A stretch of 64,000 bases of DNA, from contig LMSR01000004.1 in the NCBI GenBank assembly GCA_001429555.1, positions 27,987 to 91,986 of the forward strand. The letters run 5' to 3'. The notes below the pieces were generated by a model. That model saw only the letters and a list, made by a program, of their open reading frames with translations, ran no database searches and had not been told where the DNA came from. This stretch comes from Nocardioides sp. Soil797. Its GTDB lineage: Bacteria; Actinomycetota; Actinomycetes; Propionibacteriales; Nocardioidaceae. The first letter of the stretch is position 1; each line of letters opens with the position of its first letter. A program made the translations under genes and the position numbers. This document shows, one piece after another, positions 23,977-34,238 of the stretch.

Positions 23977-25575
23977 GTGGAGACCTTCGACTACGTCATC
24001 GTCGGCGCGGGCAGCGCCGGCGCAGTGCTCGCCAACCGCCTCACCGAGGACGCCGACACCACGGTGCTGCTCCTCGAGGCCGGCCCACCCGCCGATGCCG
24101 ACGAGATCTCGGTCCCGGCCGCGTTCTCGACCCTGATCAAGACGCGCTGGGACTGGAACTACCGCACCGTCGAGCAGAAGCAGCTCAACGGACGACGCAC
24201 CGACTGGCCCCGGATGAAGGCACTCGGCGGGTGCTCGTCGATGAACGCGATGATCTACATTCGCGGAAACCGGGCCGACTACGACACCTGGCGCGACGAG
24301 TACGGCGCCACCGGCTGGGGCCACGACGACGTGTTGCCCTACTTCATCAAGGCCGAGCACAACTCCCGCCTCGGTGGTCCGCTGCACGGCCAGGACGGTC
24401 CGCTCCACGTCGAGGACCGCCGCTACACCCATGAGCTCACGCATGCCTGGGTCGACTCGGCGGTGGCGGCCGGCTTCAAGCCGAACGACGACTTCAACGG
24501 CGTCGAGCAGGAGGGCGCCGGGCTCTACCAGGTGACCTGCCACAACGGACACCGCTGGTCGACCGCCCGGGCCTACCTCGACGCGGCGGCCGAGCGGCCC
24601 AACCTGACCATCCGCACCGGCGCCCTGGCCGAGCGCATCGTGATCGAGGGCGGGCGGGCCAAGGGCGTCGGCTACCTCACCGCGGACGGCCCTCAGACGG
24701 CGTACGCCGATGGCGAGGTGCTGTTGTGCGGTGGGGCGATCAACTCGCCGCACCTGCTGATGCTCTCCGGGGTCGGACCAGCCACCCATCTGCGCGAGTT
24801 CGGCATCGACGTGGTCGCAGACCTGGCGATGGTGGGGGCGAACCTGCACGACCACCCCGCGACGCCGCTGGTCTTCCACACCCGCGACACCACCGACGTG
24901 GCCGACTTCAACAACCTGGCCAACTTCGTGCGCGCCAAGACGCGTGGCACCGGGCCGCTGGTCTCCAACATCGGTGAGGGCGGCGGATTCTGGAGGAGCC
25001 GCGACGACCTGGCCGCGCCCGACCTGCAGGCCCACATCGCGCCGAGTGGCTTCTGGGACAACGGCCTCCACGAGGCCACCACCCGCAAGGTGACCCTGGC
25101 GCCGACACTGGTCAACGTGGCCAGTCGCGGCCACATCCGCTTGCGCTCGACCAACCCGCGCTGGCATCCCGAGATCGATCCGAACTACTACGACGACCAG
25201 GCCGACCTCGACGCGATGGTGGCCGGGGCCCGGCGGTTGCTCGAGACCGCCCGCACCGGTCCGCTGGCCAAGTTCATCGCCGCGCCCGCCATGCCCGCCG
25301 CCGCCGACCCTGACGACGGCCAGCTCGTCGACCACATCCGCACCCTCAGCCAGACCCTCTTCCACCCGGTCGGCACCTGCGCGATGGGTGACGACGAACG
25401 CTCCGTGGTCGACCCCGAGCTGCGGGTGCGCGGCATCGAGGGTCTCCGGGTGATCGACGCCAGCGTGATGCCGATGGTGCCGCGCGGCAACACCAACGCC
25501 CCCACCATCATGATCGGCGAGAAGGCCGCAGACCTGATCCGCAACGGCTCGATCCGCAACGAGGAGAACCGATGA
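23977..25575 (+). CDS. GMC family oxidoreductase (choline dehydrogenase-like)
   Basis: 532 aa from GTG 23977, which follows TAGTCT (23964-23969) by 7 nt. The FAD-binding Rossmann motif is [18 protein letters not shown] at residues 5-22; GMC signature 1 is [19 protein letters not shown] (about 85-103); the C-terminal active-site region has the conserved His in [12 protein letters not shown] and Asn in [19 protein letters not shown]. Such flavoenzymes oxidise an alcohol to an aldehyde. The ATGA overlap (25572-25575) with an aldehyde dehydrogenase gene shows a two-step alcohol to acid pathway; substrate could be choline or another alcohol. Confidence 0.88.
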   Translation: METFDYVIVGAGSAGAVLANRLTEDADTTVLLLEAGPPADADEISVPAAFSTLIKTRWDWNYRTVEQKQLNGRRTDWPRMKALGGCSSMNAMIYIRGNRADYDTWRDEYGATGWGHDDVLPYFIKAEHNSRLGGPLHGQDGPLHVEDRRYTHELTHAWVDSAVAAGFKPNDDFNGVEQEGAGLYQVTCHNGHRWSTARAYLDAAAERPNLTIRTGALAERIVIEGGRAKGVGYLTADGPQTAYADGEVLLCGGAINSPHLLMLSGVGPATHLREFGIDVVADLAMVGANLHDHPATPLVFHTRDTTDVADFNNLANFVRAKTRGTGPLVSNIGEGGGFWRSRDDLAAPDLQAHIAPSGFWDNGLHEATTRKVTLAPTLVNVASRGHIRLRSTNPRWHPEIDPNYYDDQADLDAMVAGARRLLETARTGPLAKFIAAPAMPAAADPDDGQLVDHIRTLSQTLFHPVGTCAMGDDERSVVDPELRVRGIEGLRVIDASVMPMVPRGNTNAPTIMIGEKAADLIRNGSIRNEENR

Positions 25576-27050
25576 CCGACAAGCTCGAGAGTCTGAACCC
25601 GATCACCGGGGACGTCGTCGGCACCTACGCCATCGACGACGCCGCCTCGATTGCGGTCGCCGTGGAACGGGCCCGAGCGCTCACCCCGTGGTGGGTCTCC
25701 ATCGGCCACGACGGTCGCAAGGAGGTGCTCGCCCAGTGGCGCGGGGTGATCACCCGGCGGATGGCGCAGCTGGCCCAGGTCGTGCACGAGGAGACCGGCA
25801 AGCCCCACGCCGACGCGATCCTCGAGATCGGGCTGGCCATCGACCACCTGGCCTGGGCGGCCGGCCATGCGAAGAAGACGCTGGGTCGTCGCAAGGTCAG
25901 TGCCGGCCTGCTGATGTCCAACCAGCTGGCCGAGAAGGAGTACAAGCCGCTCGGGGTGATCGGTGTGATCGGCCCCTGGAACTATCCCGTCTTCACCCCG
26001 ATGGGCTCGATCGTCTACGCGCTCGCCGCCGGCAACGCGGTGGTCTTCAAGCCCAGCGAGCACACGCCCGGCGTCGGCCAGTGGCTGGCCGACAGCCTCT
26101 CCGAGGTGCTGCCCGACCAGAGCCTGCTCACCTGCGTCCACGGGGTCGGTCCGACCGGTGCCGACCTGTGCCGCGCCGACATCGACAAGCTGGCCTTCAC
26201 CGGCTCGGCGGCGACCGGCAGGAAGGTGATGGCCACCTGCGCGGAGAACCTCACCCCGGTGGTCATCGAGGCCGGAGGCAAGGACGCGATGCTGGTCGAC
26301 GTCGATGCCGACCTGGCCGCTGCCGCCGATGCCGCTGCGTGGGGTGCCTTCTCCAACGCCGGCCAGACCTGCGTCGGGGTGGAGCGGGTCTACGTGCACG
26401 AGTCGGCGTACGACGAGTTCCTGGCCGAGCTGACCGAGGCCAGCAAGGGAGTGCGGGCCGACGTCGGCGCACAGCTGGGTCCGATGACGATGGAGTCCCA
26501 GGTCGGCGTGGTGCGCAGCCACATCGAGGACGCCCTGGCGCGCGGAGGACGCGCGGTGATCGGCGGCGCCGGTGCCGTGGGTGACCGGTTCATCCAGCCG
26601 ACCATCCTGGTCGACGTACCCGAGGACTCGCTGGCGATCACCGAGGAGACCTTCGGGCCGACCGTGACGGTGACGCGGGTCAAGGACATGGACGAGGCCG
26701 TGGAGCTGGCCAACGGCGGCAAGTACGGCCTCGGCGGCGCCGTCTTCAGCAAGCGCCGCGGGGCCGAGCTCGCCCAGCGACTGCGCTCGGGGATGACCTC
26801 GGTCAACTCGGTGATCGCCTTCGCGGCAGTGCCGTCGCTGCCCTTTGGTGGTGTGGGCGACTCCGGGTTCGGTCGGATCCACGGCGAGGACGGGCTCAAG
26901 GAGTTCACCTACGCCCACTCCACGACCCGGCAGCGGATGAAGCCGCTGCTCAACCTGACCTCCTTCACCCGCGGCGAGAAGGAGGAGACGGCGTTCGCGA
27001 CCCTACTCACCGCGCTCCACGGCAGGGCCTCGCAGCTGCGCAAGGCCTGA
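25572..27050 (+). CDS. Aldehyde dehydrogenase
   Basis: 492 aa NAD(P)-dependent aldehyde dehydrogenase, whose start overlaps the oxidoreductase stop by 4 nt. Catalytic Cys267 lies in [14 protein letters not shown]; the general base Glu233 in [15 protein letters not shown] binding by [12 protein letters not shown]; the [12 protein letters not shown] segment is typical. The C-terminus has a long tail ([18 protein letters not shown]). It would convert the aldehyde product of the upstream flavoenzyme to the carboxylate. Residues around [25 protein letters not shown] resemble succinate-semialdehyde or coniferyl-aldehyde dehydrogenase groups. Confidence 0.88.
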   Translation: MTDKLESLNPITGDVVGTYAIDDAASIAVAVERARALTPWWVSIGHDGRKEVLAQWRGVITRRMAQLAQVVHEETGKPHADAILEIGLAIDHLAWAAGHAKKTLGRRKVSAGLLMSNQLAEKEYKPLGVIGVIGPWNYPVFTPMGSIVYALAAGNAVVFKPSEHTPGVGQWLADSLSEVLPDQSLLTCVHGVGPTGADLCRADIDKLAFTGSAATGRKVMATCAENLTPVVIEAGGKDAMLVDVDADLAAAADAAAWGAFSNAGQTCVGVERVYVHESAYDEFLAELTEASKGVRADVGAQLGPMTMESQVGVVRSHIEDALARGGRAVIGGAGAVGDRFIQPTILVDVPEDSLAITEETFGPTVTVTRVKDMDEAVELANGGKYGLGGAVFSKRRGAELAQRLRSGMTSVNSVIAFAAVPSLPFGGVGDSGFGRIHGEDGLKEFTYAHSTTRQRMKPLLNLTSFTRGEKEETAFATLLTALHGRASQLRKA

Positions 27051-27077
27051 CGTCAGCCGAACCCCTAGGGTGGGGGC

Positions 27078-28103
27078 ATGTCCAGGAAGCCCCGGCGGCG
27101 CGGCCGCACGTCAGCAGCGTCTGCTGCCGTGCAGAAGTACGCCGCCGCACAGCCCGGGCTCGAGGCGATCACCAGGCAGTACGTCGACCTGATCACCCAC
27201 ATGCTCGACGACGCCGGCATCAACTACCTCAGCGTCACCGGGCGCACAAAGTCCGTCGCCTCCTATGCCGGCAAGGCGGAACGGCTCGCCGACGACGAGG
27301 ACCCCCTGACCGAGATCACCGACATGATCGGGGTCCGGGTGATCACCTACGTCCACGCCGATGTGGCGGCCGTGGCCGACGTCCTCGGTGACGAGCTGGT
27401 GGTCCTCGATGACCGCGACCTCGGGCAGGAGACGGCCAGCGAGGGCCGCTTCGGGTACTCCAGCCGACACGTGCTGGCCACCGTTGCGGAGGACGGGGCG
27501 GCGAAGCTGGTCGGGCACAATGCGTCGGTCCAGATCCGCACGGTGCTGCAGCACGCATGGGCCGAGTTCGAGCACGACATCCGCTACAAGGGCAAGATCC
27601 CCGAGGAGCACGCTCCCGACCTCGACCGCCGGTTCACCCTGGCCGCCGGGCTGATCGAGCTGGCCGACAAGGAGTTCTCCCGGATCCGTGACGTCCTGCG
27701 TGCCACCGTCACCGAGGAACGCGACGAGACCGACGAGGAGGACCCGCGCATCGACGCGAAGGAGCTGGCCACCTTCCTCGGCACCCAGTACGCCGACGTC
27801 GGTTGGTCCCGCTCCGACCACTACGCCTGGATCTCCGGGCTCCTGCTGGAGCTGGGCATCGCCTCGCTCGACGAGCTGGCCGGGTTGCTGGTCTCCATCG
27901 ACAGCGAGTCGATCGACGCCCGGATGGGCTACAAGTACCCAGCCGGCGCCGTACGCCGCCTCGATGACGCGCTGCTCGCGGTCTTCGGCGCGAAGTACGT
28001 GGCCCTGCACGGCAACGCCCACCGCGTCGACCTCTTGAGGGCCCGGCTGGAGAAGCTGCGCGCCGACCTGCCCGAGCTCCCCGACCTCACCGATCCCCAG
28101 TAG
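27078..28103 (+). CDS. RelA/SpoT-domain protein with long C-terminal extension
   Basis: 341 aa, ATG preceded by TAGGGT (27066-27071) at 6 nt. The synthetase-like domain (about 30-190) has EITDMIGVRVITYVHADV and VQIRTVLQHAWAEFEHDIRYKGK, both close to the canonical motifs, but the nucleotide loop reads FGYSSRHVLA in place of GYxSLH. The region 220-341 (DPRIDAKELATFLGTQYADVGWSRSDHYAWISGLL...) is an extra domain not found in RelQ. Activity as a (p)ppGpp synthetase is probable but the altered motif leaves room for a changed nucleotide or a regulatory role. It overlaps intergenic repeat copy B at its stop. Confidence 0.78.
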   Translation: MSRKPRRRGRTSAASAAVQKYAAAQPGLEAITRQYVDLITHMLDDAGINYLSVTGRTKSVASYAGKAERLADDEDPLTEITDMIGVRVITYVHADVAAVADVLGDELVVLDDRDLGQETASEGRFGYSSRHVLATVAEDGAAKLVGHNASVQIRTVLQHAWAEFEHDIRYKGKIPEEHAPDLDRRFTLAAGLIELADKEFSRIRDVLRATVTEERDETDEEDPRIDAKELATFLGTQYADVGWSRSDHYAWISGLLLELGIASLDELAGLLVSIDSESIDARMGYKYPAGAVRRLDDALLAVFGAKYVALHGNAHRVDLLRARLEKLRADLPELPDLTDPQ

Positions 28104-28172
28104 TAACGCGGGGTTATGGTCGCTGAACCCGCGCCGTGACGTCCGATTTCGTCAACAGCACCGCACAAGTGC
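28102..28172 (-). repeat. Dispersed intergenic repeat, copy B (inverted)
   Basis: 71 bp, the same element on the minus strand. It overlaps the TAG stop of the RelA/SpoT-domain gene by 2 bases and lies between convergent genes. The most diverged copy: in its own orientation the right stem arm is ACGGCGC instead of ACAGCAC, which still pairs with GTGCTGT through two G-U wobbles. Confidence 0.85.
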
Positions 28173-28209
28173 CAGCGCCCGTTGCCAGCGCCCGTTCCCA
28201 GCGCCCGTA
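28171..28209. repeat. Three tandem 13-bp units beside repeat copy B
   Basis: Units 28171-28183, 28184-28196 (both GCCAGCGCCCGTT) and 28197-28209 (CCCAGCGCCCGTA). They abut the end of repeat copy B, and no such array follows the other three copies. Confidence 0.75.
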
Positions 28210-28228
28210 CGGCGGGTCAGGAGCCCGG

Positions 28229-30364
28229 CTAGCGTGCCCTGACCCGCAACGCCACGGCGTCCTTGGGACGGTGCGCCGGTGAGGTTGCCTGCAGGTTGAA
28301 CTTCCGGGCGTCACCCTTTCGCGCCTTGGCAGTGCGGGTGACCCTCACCGTCATCGTCCAGTGCTTCCCGGGTCGGATCGTGGGAGTTCGGAACGTGCCG
28401 GCCACGACCTTGCGCGTGACGTTCGTGCCGTTCGCGACGTACTTCATCCGGAACTTGGCCGACCCCTTGGCTCCGGCGAGCCAGAAGCGCTCGGCAACGT
28501 TGCCGTCATTGCCGATCCGCACCTGCACGACCTGGGTGTTCCTCGCCCTCCTGAGGTCGTAGGTGACGATCTGACCCGGTTTGGCGCGTCCGTGGATGCC
28601 GTCGCCGACGAACTTCTTCGAGCCCTGCTTGCGGATCGTGGCATCGGGTCGGTGCAGCTCGCCAACCGAGTAGTGGCGGGTGACGGTCGCGGTGTTGCCC
28701 GCGCCGTCCGTCGCGGTGACGGAGACCGTGTGCTCGCCGGGTGTCGAGGTGTCAAGGCGGTCGCCCTGCATTCCCGTGGTCACGCAGGACTGCAGGCTGG
28801 AACCTCCGCGGTCTGTGCAGGTGTACGCCGGCCGCACGACCTCGTTGCCGTCGTACGCCGCCCCGTCGGTGACCGGGAGCTCGACCGTGGGGTCGGTCGC
28901 GTCGGGGATGGTGGTGCGGTCGGCGCGATAGGTGAACTGGCGGCTGTTGAGGTCGGCAGTCGGGTCCTTCAGCTCCCAGACGACCTCCTTGTCCGGGTTG
29001 ATCTCGCTGACCACGGCGTCACGCGAGGAGGCCCAACCGACCAGGGTGTTGCCGTTGGGGAGTCGCTCGGCCGACCCCGCGAAGATCGCGAACTGCCCGA
29101 CGTGGGTGTACTCCCAGACCAAGCTGGCTTCCATCGTCGTCTCGTCGATCGCGTACTCGGTGATCCGGGTGGTGGGGCGGGGGATGGTGTCGCCGGCCCG
29201 GTCAGCGGGGTTGATGCACAGGGGGTGTGCGCCGCCAAAGGTCCACGACCCGTTGTCGAAGATCAGGATGTGTCCGTCGTCGAGCTGGCTGGCGGTGTGC
29301 TGGGCACACGGACCACCCTCACCTTCGTCGAACTCGAAGCTGCTGTCGTGGCCGCCGAGCTTCCACACGATGTCGCCCTCGGCGAAGCCGGCGCGGGGAG
29401 TCCGCGCGATCTTGAAGACCGCGCTGAAGTGGCGGAACGAGGCGAGGATGTCGCCGTCGTCCATGATCTGGATGGAGTTGATGTGGGCGTAGTCGGGGTT
29501 GGTCTCCTCGATCACCGACTCGTCTCGCGGGGTGACGTGGTCACTGGTGTTCCACTCGAAGAGCTTGTTCCCGTCGGCATCAACCTGCTGGATGACGGCG
29601 TCCGTCAGGCCGGACTCGGCATTCGGCTCGTAGGACACGAAGTAGCGCGTGCCGTCCTCCATCAGGATCGAGTCGTGCCCGTCGGTGTTCTTGAGACCCT
29701 GGGTCTCGTGGGAGCCGGTCGGGGAGAGGTCGTCACCCAGTGTGACAACTGCGCTGCCGGTCTTTCCCGGGCTGGTCGCCGAGCCACGCGAGACGGACAG
29801 CTCGCCGTTCGGCTGGCGCTTGAAGTCCATCGCGGAGGTGGCCTCCTCGTGCACCGTGGCCGGCACACCGTTCGCGTCGACGGCCACCTCGTAGAACGGC
29901 GTACCGCCTCCCCAGAGACCGAGGGTGAGCAGCGTGAGCTCCTGCGGCGCCGGCTGGCTCCCGGAAGCAGTGACGGCATGCAGATCGGTGGGCAGGTAGA
30001 TCAGTGAGTAGGCACTCGTGCCGGACGAGTCCTCGATGATCACGGAGATCTCGTCACCGGCCGCCAACCCGCGCACCGTCCGCTGACCCGTGGGGGCCGG
30101 GCGGCCGTCGATCCTGATCGTGCCGTTCCGCTCACCCGTTCCCGCGGTCACCTTCACGGTGCCGTTGCTGGCTGCGGTCGTGGTGATTCCGTAGCGCTCG
30201 ATGCTCGGCTTGAAGGCGGGGTACGTCGCCACGCCCGCGCCGGTGACCGTCAGCGAGTGGGCCGGTGCGGCCGTCACTTGAGCCGCGCTCGTCGGCGCCG
30301 CCGTCGACGGTGTGGTGACCAGTGCGGAGGGGACCAACAGGAGCGCGGCCAGGATCAGCTTCAT
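28229..30364 (-). CDS. Secreted arylsulfotransferase-like (ASST) protein
   Basis: 711 aa. N-terminal signal peptide MKLILAALLLVPSALVTTPSTAA, then a cadherin/Ig-like segment (HSLTVTGAGVATYPAFKPSIERYGITT), then the ASST-type six-bladed propeller (about 140-510): GHDSILMEDGTRYFVSYE, DYAHINSIQIMDDGDILASFRH and QHTASQLDDGHILIFDN. A HYR/Ig-like repeat follows (CTDRGG...CVTTGMQGD, TPGEHTVSVTATDGAGNTATV, about 515-600), and a C-terminal beta domain (about 605-711). Extracellular; the ASST family moves sulfate between phenols, but many actinobacterial relatives are uncharacterised. TACGGT lies 6 nt before the ATG (complement of 30371-30376). Confidence 0.75.
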   Translation of the reverse strand: MKLILAALLLVPSALVTTPSTAAPTSAAQVTAAPAHSLTVTGAGVATYPAFKPSIERYGITTTAASNGTVKVTAGTGERNGTIRIDGRPAPTGQRTVRGLAAGDEISVIIEDSSGTSAYSLIYLPTDLHAVTASGSQPAPQELTLLTLGLWGGGTPFYEVAVDANGVPATVHEEATSAMDFKRQPNGELSVSRGSATSPGKTGSAVVTLGDDLSPTGSHETQGLKNTDGHDSILMEDGTRYFVSYEPNAESGLTDAVIQQVDADGNKLFEWNTSDHVTPRDESVIEETNPDYAHINSIQIMDDGDILASFRHFSAVFKIARTPRAGFAEGDIVWKLGGHDSSFEFDEGEGGPCAQHTASQLDDGHILIFDNGSWTFGGAHPLCINPADRAGDTIPRPTTRITEYAIDETTMEASLVWEYTHVGQFAIFAGSAERLPNGNTLVGWASSRDAVVSEINPDKEVVWELKDPTADLNSRQFTYRADRTTIPDATDPTVELPVTDGAAYDGNEVVRPAYTCTDRGGSSLQSCVTTGMQGDRLDTSTPGEHTVSVTATDGAGNTATVTRHYSVGELHRPDATIRKQGSKKFVGDGIHGRAKPGQIVTYDLRRARNTQVVQVRIGNDGNVAERFWLAGAKGSAKFRMKYVANGTNVTRKVVAGTFRTPTIRPGKHWTMTVRVTRTAKARKGDARKFNLQATSPAHRPKDAVALRVRAR

Positions 30365-30567
30365 CGACTCACCGTAGGGCGCCCGGTCGGTGTTGTCCGC
30401 AGGATCGGGAAGTTGCCCTCGCCATCTCGGCGTACGCCGTGGGGCCGGGCCGACGTACGCCGGGCCGACGCACGCCGGCGGATGCGAGCCTGTGGAGAAC
30501 CGTTTGCGGGCCACGAACCGCCACCGAATACTGATGGGCACCAACTTCATCTCTCGGGGGTTCGACC

Positions 30568-33003
30568 ATGCGGCAACTGGTGGCACGACTTTCTCTTCTC
30601 AGCCTCGTGCTGTGCGGCGCAGCCGCCTGCACGTCCGACCCGGACGACGGGGCATCGTCGGAAGAGGCAGCGGCACCGATGACGGGTGAGCTGAAGGCTC
30701 CGACGAAGAAGCAGCTTGCCGACGGCGTACGCCTCGGAGACCAGACGGACGAATCACTGTCGGCGGTGGCCGTCCACGGGAAGACGGTGGTGGCCGTCGG
30801 TGCCCAGAACTCGTCAAACCTGACGCATGCACTCTTCGTAGTCTCTGCCGACGGCGGTCGCACGTGGCGTCAGGGCACGGTCGACGGAAAGACCCTGCCT
30901 GATGACCTCGGGGCTGCCGCGGCGGACGAAGTCGTGTGGGGCGACGACGGATTCCTCGCCACCGGCACCCGCACCAACGGCGTACCCGTTCTGTGGCGCA
31001 GCAGTGACGGCAAGGAGTGGGATCTGCTCGAGACCGACGACATGCCGTTCACGTCCAAGGACTCCATCAACGCGACCACCTGGTCCGAGGGCACCTACTT
31101 GGCCGTCGGTGTGAACTCCAAGCCAGCGGGGAGGGCGTCGAATCGTGTTGTCGTGTGGCGCAGCCGCGACGGGGTCACCTGGCGCCGCCATGATCTTGCC
31201 GACACACTGCGACAGGTCTCCGGGAGCATCTCGGTCGCCGATGTCGCGGTAGCGGGAAGACGCGTTCTCGTGGTGGGCACCATCGACGACACCGGCGCTG
31301 AGCAGTCCGACCGTCTCGGCCTGTGGCTGTCCAAGGATGCCGGGCGCACCTTCTCCCTGGAGAAGACGCGCAGCGATCTCGGTTCTGCGGGCCGCACCTA
31401 CGCCCAGGCCCTTGCCGTCCATCGAGGCGAGTTCCACCTCGCGGTGTCGGGTGGTGGCCTCAGTTCCTTCCTCCACGGACAGTCTTCGTGGGATCCGGTC
31501 GTCGTGGCCTCGGGGCCGAATGGCTGGTTGGGCTACGCGGACCGAGCGATGAGCTCCGTTGCCGACGAACATCCCACGTCGATCTTCCGCGCCGGGAACA
31601 AGTGGGTGATCACAGCCAACCGCTCCTCCAACTCCGACGGCGACGCGGCCCTCTACACCGGGGATGACTACCTGCACATGGAGCAGCTCACGACGTCGTC
31701 GATGTCGGGGCGGGGTGACCAGTACTTCGCGGACGGGGTTGCGGTGGGCAATCGCGCGGTGCTCGTGGGCGCCACCTCGCGCAGCGGGTCGACCGAACCG
31801 ATGGTCTGGCTCCTGGATGGCAAGAAGGTGTCGGTGGCGCACCTTCCTGCCGGTGCCACCGGCGGTGAGCCCACTGTGGGCGTGGCCGACATGGTCGTCG
31901 CGAACGGCGAGGTCGTGGTCGTCGGCAGCGCTGCGGACAGTCCGGTTGCCTGGACCGGCACGGACACCACCTCGTGGAAGTCGCAGGGACTGCCCGGCCT
32001 CTCGGAGCAGGTGCCGGCCGCTTGGATCCAGGATGCGGTCACGATGCGCAAAGGTCGGGTCCTGGCCGTGGGCACCCAGTCCTGGGGCAATGGAAGAGAT
32101 GGGGTGGTGTGGACGCGTGGCCGCAACGGCAGTTGGCGAAAGGCCACGCCGCCGGCCCTCAACCTGCGCACTGAGCGTGGCTACGGAACCGCGGAGCCCG
32201 CGGCGGTCGCCACCCACGGAAATGACCTGGTGATCGCGGCCAACCGCTACATCGAGGGCAGAGCCGAGATCCGGCCCTTCTACTCCCATGACGGGGGAAA
32301 GAGCTGGCATGTCGGGTCCGGCACGAACGAGGTGTCCTTGAGCGAGAGCGAAGATTCCTACGGCATCACCCGATGGGCGGACTTCGCCGCGCCCCTCAAC
32401 GGCGACCTGGCAGTCAACGACGTGGCCCGTGTCGAGCAGAATTGGGTGATGGGTGGATTCCGCTCCAATCCTCGCAAGGGCGACCGGCCGGTGGTCTGGC
32501 GCAGTGACACCGGAGTCACGTGGAGCGCTCCGACTCAGTTGCCGATGCCCGACGATGCTCACGGCGCAGGCGTCACGATGCTGACGGTCCACGGCGAACA
32601 GGTCCTGGCGACCGGCTGGGTCGTTCGCCATGAGTCGGACGCCGAACCGAGCTGGGTCAGCTGGACCTCCGACGACGGCGGCAGGACGTGGCAGATCGGC
32701 GTACAGGTGGCGACGTCGAAGGCATCGGTCAACCAGGTCCTGGAACTCGAGGACGGCTACCTCGCGCTCGGTGATGTGGGCGCTTCGGCTGCGGCGGACA
32801 CGCGGGCCTGGGTCTCTGCCGACGGGTTGCACTGGGACGAGGTCGACCTTGGGCTGGTCCATGCCGACGGGCCGGGCGCCCAATCCATTGCCCTGGGTGT
32901 CATCAGCAAGGGTCAACTGCATGTGGTGACTGGCGACATCCGACCCACGAGCGGCTCCGTTCGAACCCAGACCGTTGCCATTCCGGACATCCGGCAGGAG
33001 TGA
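30568..33003 (+). CDS. Large beta-propeller lipoprotein (BNR/sialidase-like repeats)
   Basis: 811 aa. Lipobox CGAAAC gives lipidated Cys21 after MRQLVARLSLLSLVLCGAAA. The rest is made of BNR/Asp-box-like blades, for example VVSADGGRTWRQGT, WRSSDGKEWDLLE, VWRSRDGVTWRRHD, WLSKDAGRTFSLE, FYSHDGGKSWHVG, VWRSDTGVTWSAP, WTSDDGGRTWQIG and WVSADGLHWDEV, roughly one per 50-100 residues. Such folds resemble sialidases and photosystem-assembly YCF48 proteins but no catalytic triad is evident, so a scaffold or binding role is as likely. It is divergent from the ASST gene; GGGGG RBS 7-10 nt before the ATG. Confidence 0.8.
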   Translation: MRQLVARLSLLSLVLCGAAACTSDPDDGASSEEAAAPMTGELKAPTKKQLADGVRLGDQTDESLSAVAVHGKTVVAVGAQNSSNLTHALFVVSADGGRTWRQGTVDGKTLPDDLGAAAADEVVWGDDGFLATGTRTNGVPVLWRSSDGKEWDLLETDDMPFTSKDSINATTWSEGTYLAVGVNSKPAGRASNRVVVWRSRDGVTWRRHDLADTLRQVSGSISVADVAVAGRRVLVVGTIDDTGAEQSDRLGLWLSKDAGRTFSLEKTRSDLGSAGRTYAQALAVHRGEFHLAVSGGGLSSFLHGQSSWDPVVVASGPNGWLGYADRAMSSVADEHPTSIFRAGNKWVITANRSSNSDGDAALYTGDDYLHMEQLTTSSMSGRGDQYFADGVAVGNRAVLVGATSRSGSTEPMVWLLDGKKVSVAHLPAGATGGEPTVGVADMVVANGEVVVVGSAADSPVAWTGTDTTSWKSQGLPGLSEQVPAAWIQDAVTMRKGRVLAVGTQSWGNGRDGVVWTRGRNGSWRKATPPALNLRTERGYGTAEPAAVATHGNDLVIAANRYIEGRAEIRPFYSHDGGKSWHVGSGTNEVSLSESEDSYGITRWADFAAPLNGDLAVNDVARVEQNWVMGGFRSNPRKGDRPVVWRSDTGVTWSAPTQLPMPDDAHGAGVTMLTVHGEQVLATGWVVRHESDAEPSWVSWTSDDGGRTWQIGVQVATSKASVNQVLELEDGYLALGDVGASAAADTRAWVSADGLHWDEVDLGLVHADGPGAQSIALGVISKGQLHVVTGDIRPTSGSVRTQTVAIPDIRQE

Positions 33004-33017
33004 GCCGCAGGTCGATG

Positions 33018-34238
33018 TCAGCCGGTGAGGCGGAGTGACATCAACACCCTGTTTCCGAGCGGCCACAGCATCAACAGGCCCATCGCGACGCCGAACGCGC
33101 ACAGCGCGACCGCTGCCGACGTCACCCCGGCCAAGGCTCCAAAGGCGATCATCGCGATCGGCATGAAGACGTCGTCGCCGAGGCGTTGGATCGAGACCAT
33201 CCGACCGAAATGGGCCCCGTCGACCGTGGTCACGAACACCGCGCCGAGGAGTGCCGAGGCGACACCCGCGGTGACGCCGATCGTGAAGCAGGCCGCCCCG
33301 CTGAGCCAGAGTGGGCCGAGGCCGATGAGGGGTATCGAGCACCCCTGCGTGACCAAGAAGAGGAATCCGACCCGGGCCGGGAACTCCGGCTTCCACTTCA
33401 GCATCGTCAGGGCACCGACGGCAGCGCCGAGGCCCACCAGTGCCTCGAGAACACCGACGGCCTGGGCGCCCCACCCTTCGGCGGCGGCCCGCAAGGGAAT
33501 GCCCAGACCAAGGGCCGGAGTGACGGCGAGGTTCAACCCGGAGAGGGCCAGAACAAGCGTGCGGGTGGTCGGCGTACGACGCAGGTGGACGAAGCCGTTG
33601 TGAATGCTGCGCAGCACCGGCTCGGGCTCGGCGCGCTCGAGCGGGTAGCGGGGCCGCAGCCAGATCACGAGGAAGGCGATCACCCCGACGAAGGTGAGGG
33701 CGTCGACGGACGCACTGCCGTCGAGGCCGGAGTGGGCCACCAGGAAGCCTCCGATCGCAGATCCGGCCATGGTGCCGAGGCGGGTGCCGGTCTGGGCGAG
33801 GCCGCCGTACGCCGGCATGTCTTCGGGCCGGACCATCTGGCGTCCGATCGTCGAGCCTGCCGGTTCGTAGATCGCGTCAGTGACGCCGAAGGCGACTGCT
33901 GCGATCAGCAGGACCACGAGTGACGGCCCGGTGGTGGTCACCCAGACGGCGGTGGTGACGAGGACGCCGAATCGGGCCGTGTTCGCCGTGATCATCACCC
34001 AGCGGGCGTCGTAGCGATCGGCGATGACGCCGCCGACCAGGAGCACTGCCGCTCGCGGAACGGTTCCGGCGGCCACCACCATGCCGGCCATCGCCGGGCT
34101 GGCGACCTGCACGGCGGTCCAGGCCAGGGCGATGGTCCAGATCGCGTCGCCGGCGTCGGAGAGTGCCTTCACCGCGATCCACGCGTGGACCATGCGGTCG
34201 CGGGCGAACGGGGGCGCCGCGGTGAGGGTGGTGGTCAT
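33018..34238 (-). CDS. MFS transporter of an ArsR-linked operon
   Basis: 406 aa from ATG 34238 (overlapping the regulator stop as ATGA, 34235-34238). Twelve hydrophobic segments; MFS_3/EntS-like pattern with AGTVPRAAVLLVGGVIADRYDARWVM as the first loop motif, and TRLGTMAGSAIGGFLVAHSG. It is probably an efflux protein of the macrolide/multidrug MFS type, controlled by the co-transcribed ArsR-family protein. A 27-codon upstream extension in frame is rejected because it would lie wholly within the regulator gene. Confidence 0.85.
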   Translation of the reverse strand: MTTTLTAAPPFARDRMVHAWIAVKALSDAGDAIWTIALAWTAVQVASPAMAGMVVAAGTVPRAAVLLVGGVIADRYDARWVMITANTARFGVLVTTAVWVTTTGPSLVVLLIAAVAFGVTDAIYEPAGSTIGRQMVRPEDMPAYGGLAQTGTRLGTMAGSAIGGFLVAHSGLDGSASVDALTFVGVIAFLVIWLRPRYPLERAEPEPVLRSIHNGFVHLRRTPTTRTLVLALSGLNLAVTPALGLGIPLRAAAEGWGAQAVGVLEALVGLGAAVGALTMLKWKPEFPARVGFLFLVTQGCSIPLIGLGPLWLSGAACFTIGVTAGVASALLGAVFVTTVDGAHFGRMVSIQRLGDDVFMPIAMIAFGALAGVTSAAVALCAFGVAMGLLMLWPLGNRVLMSLRLTG

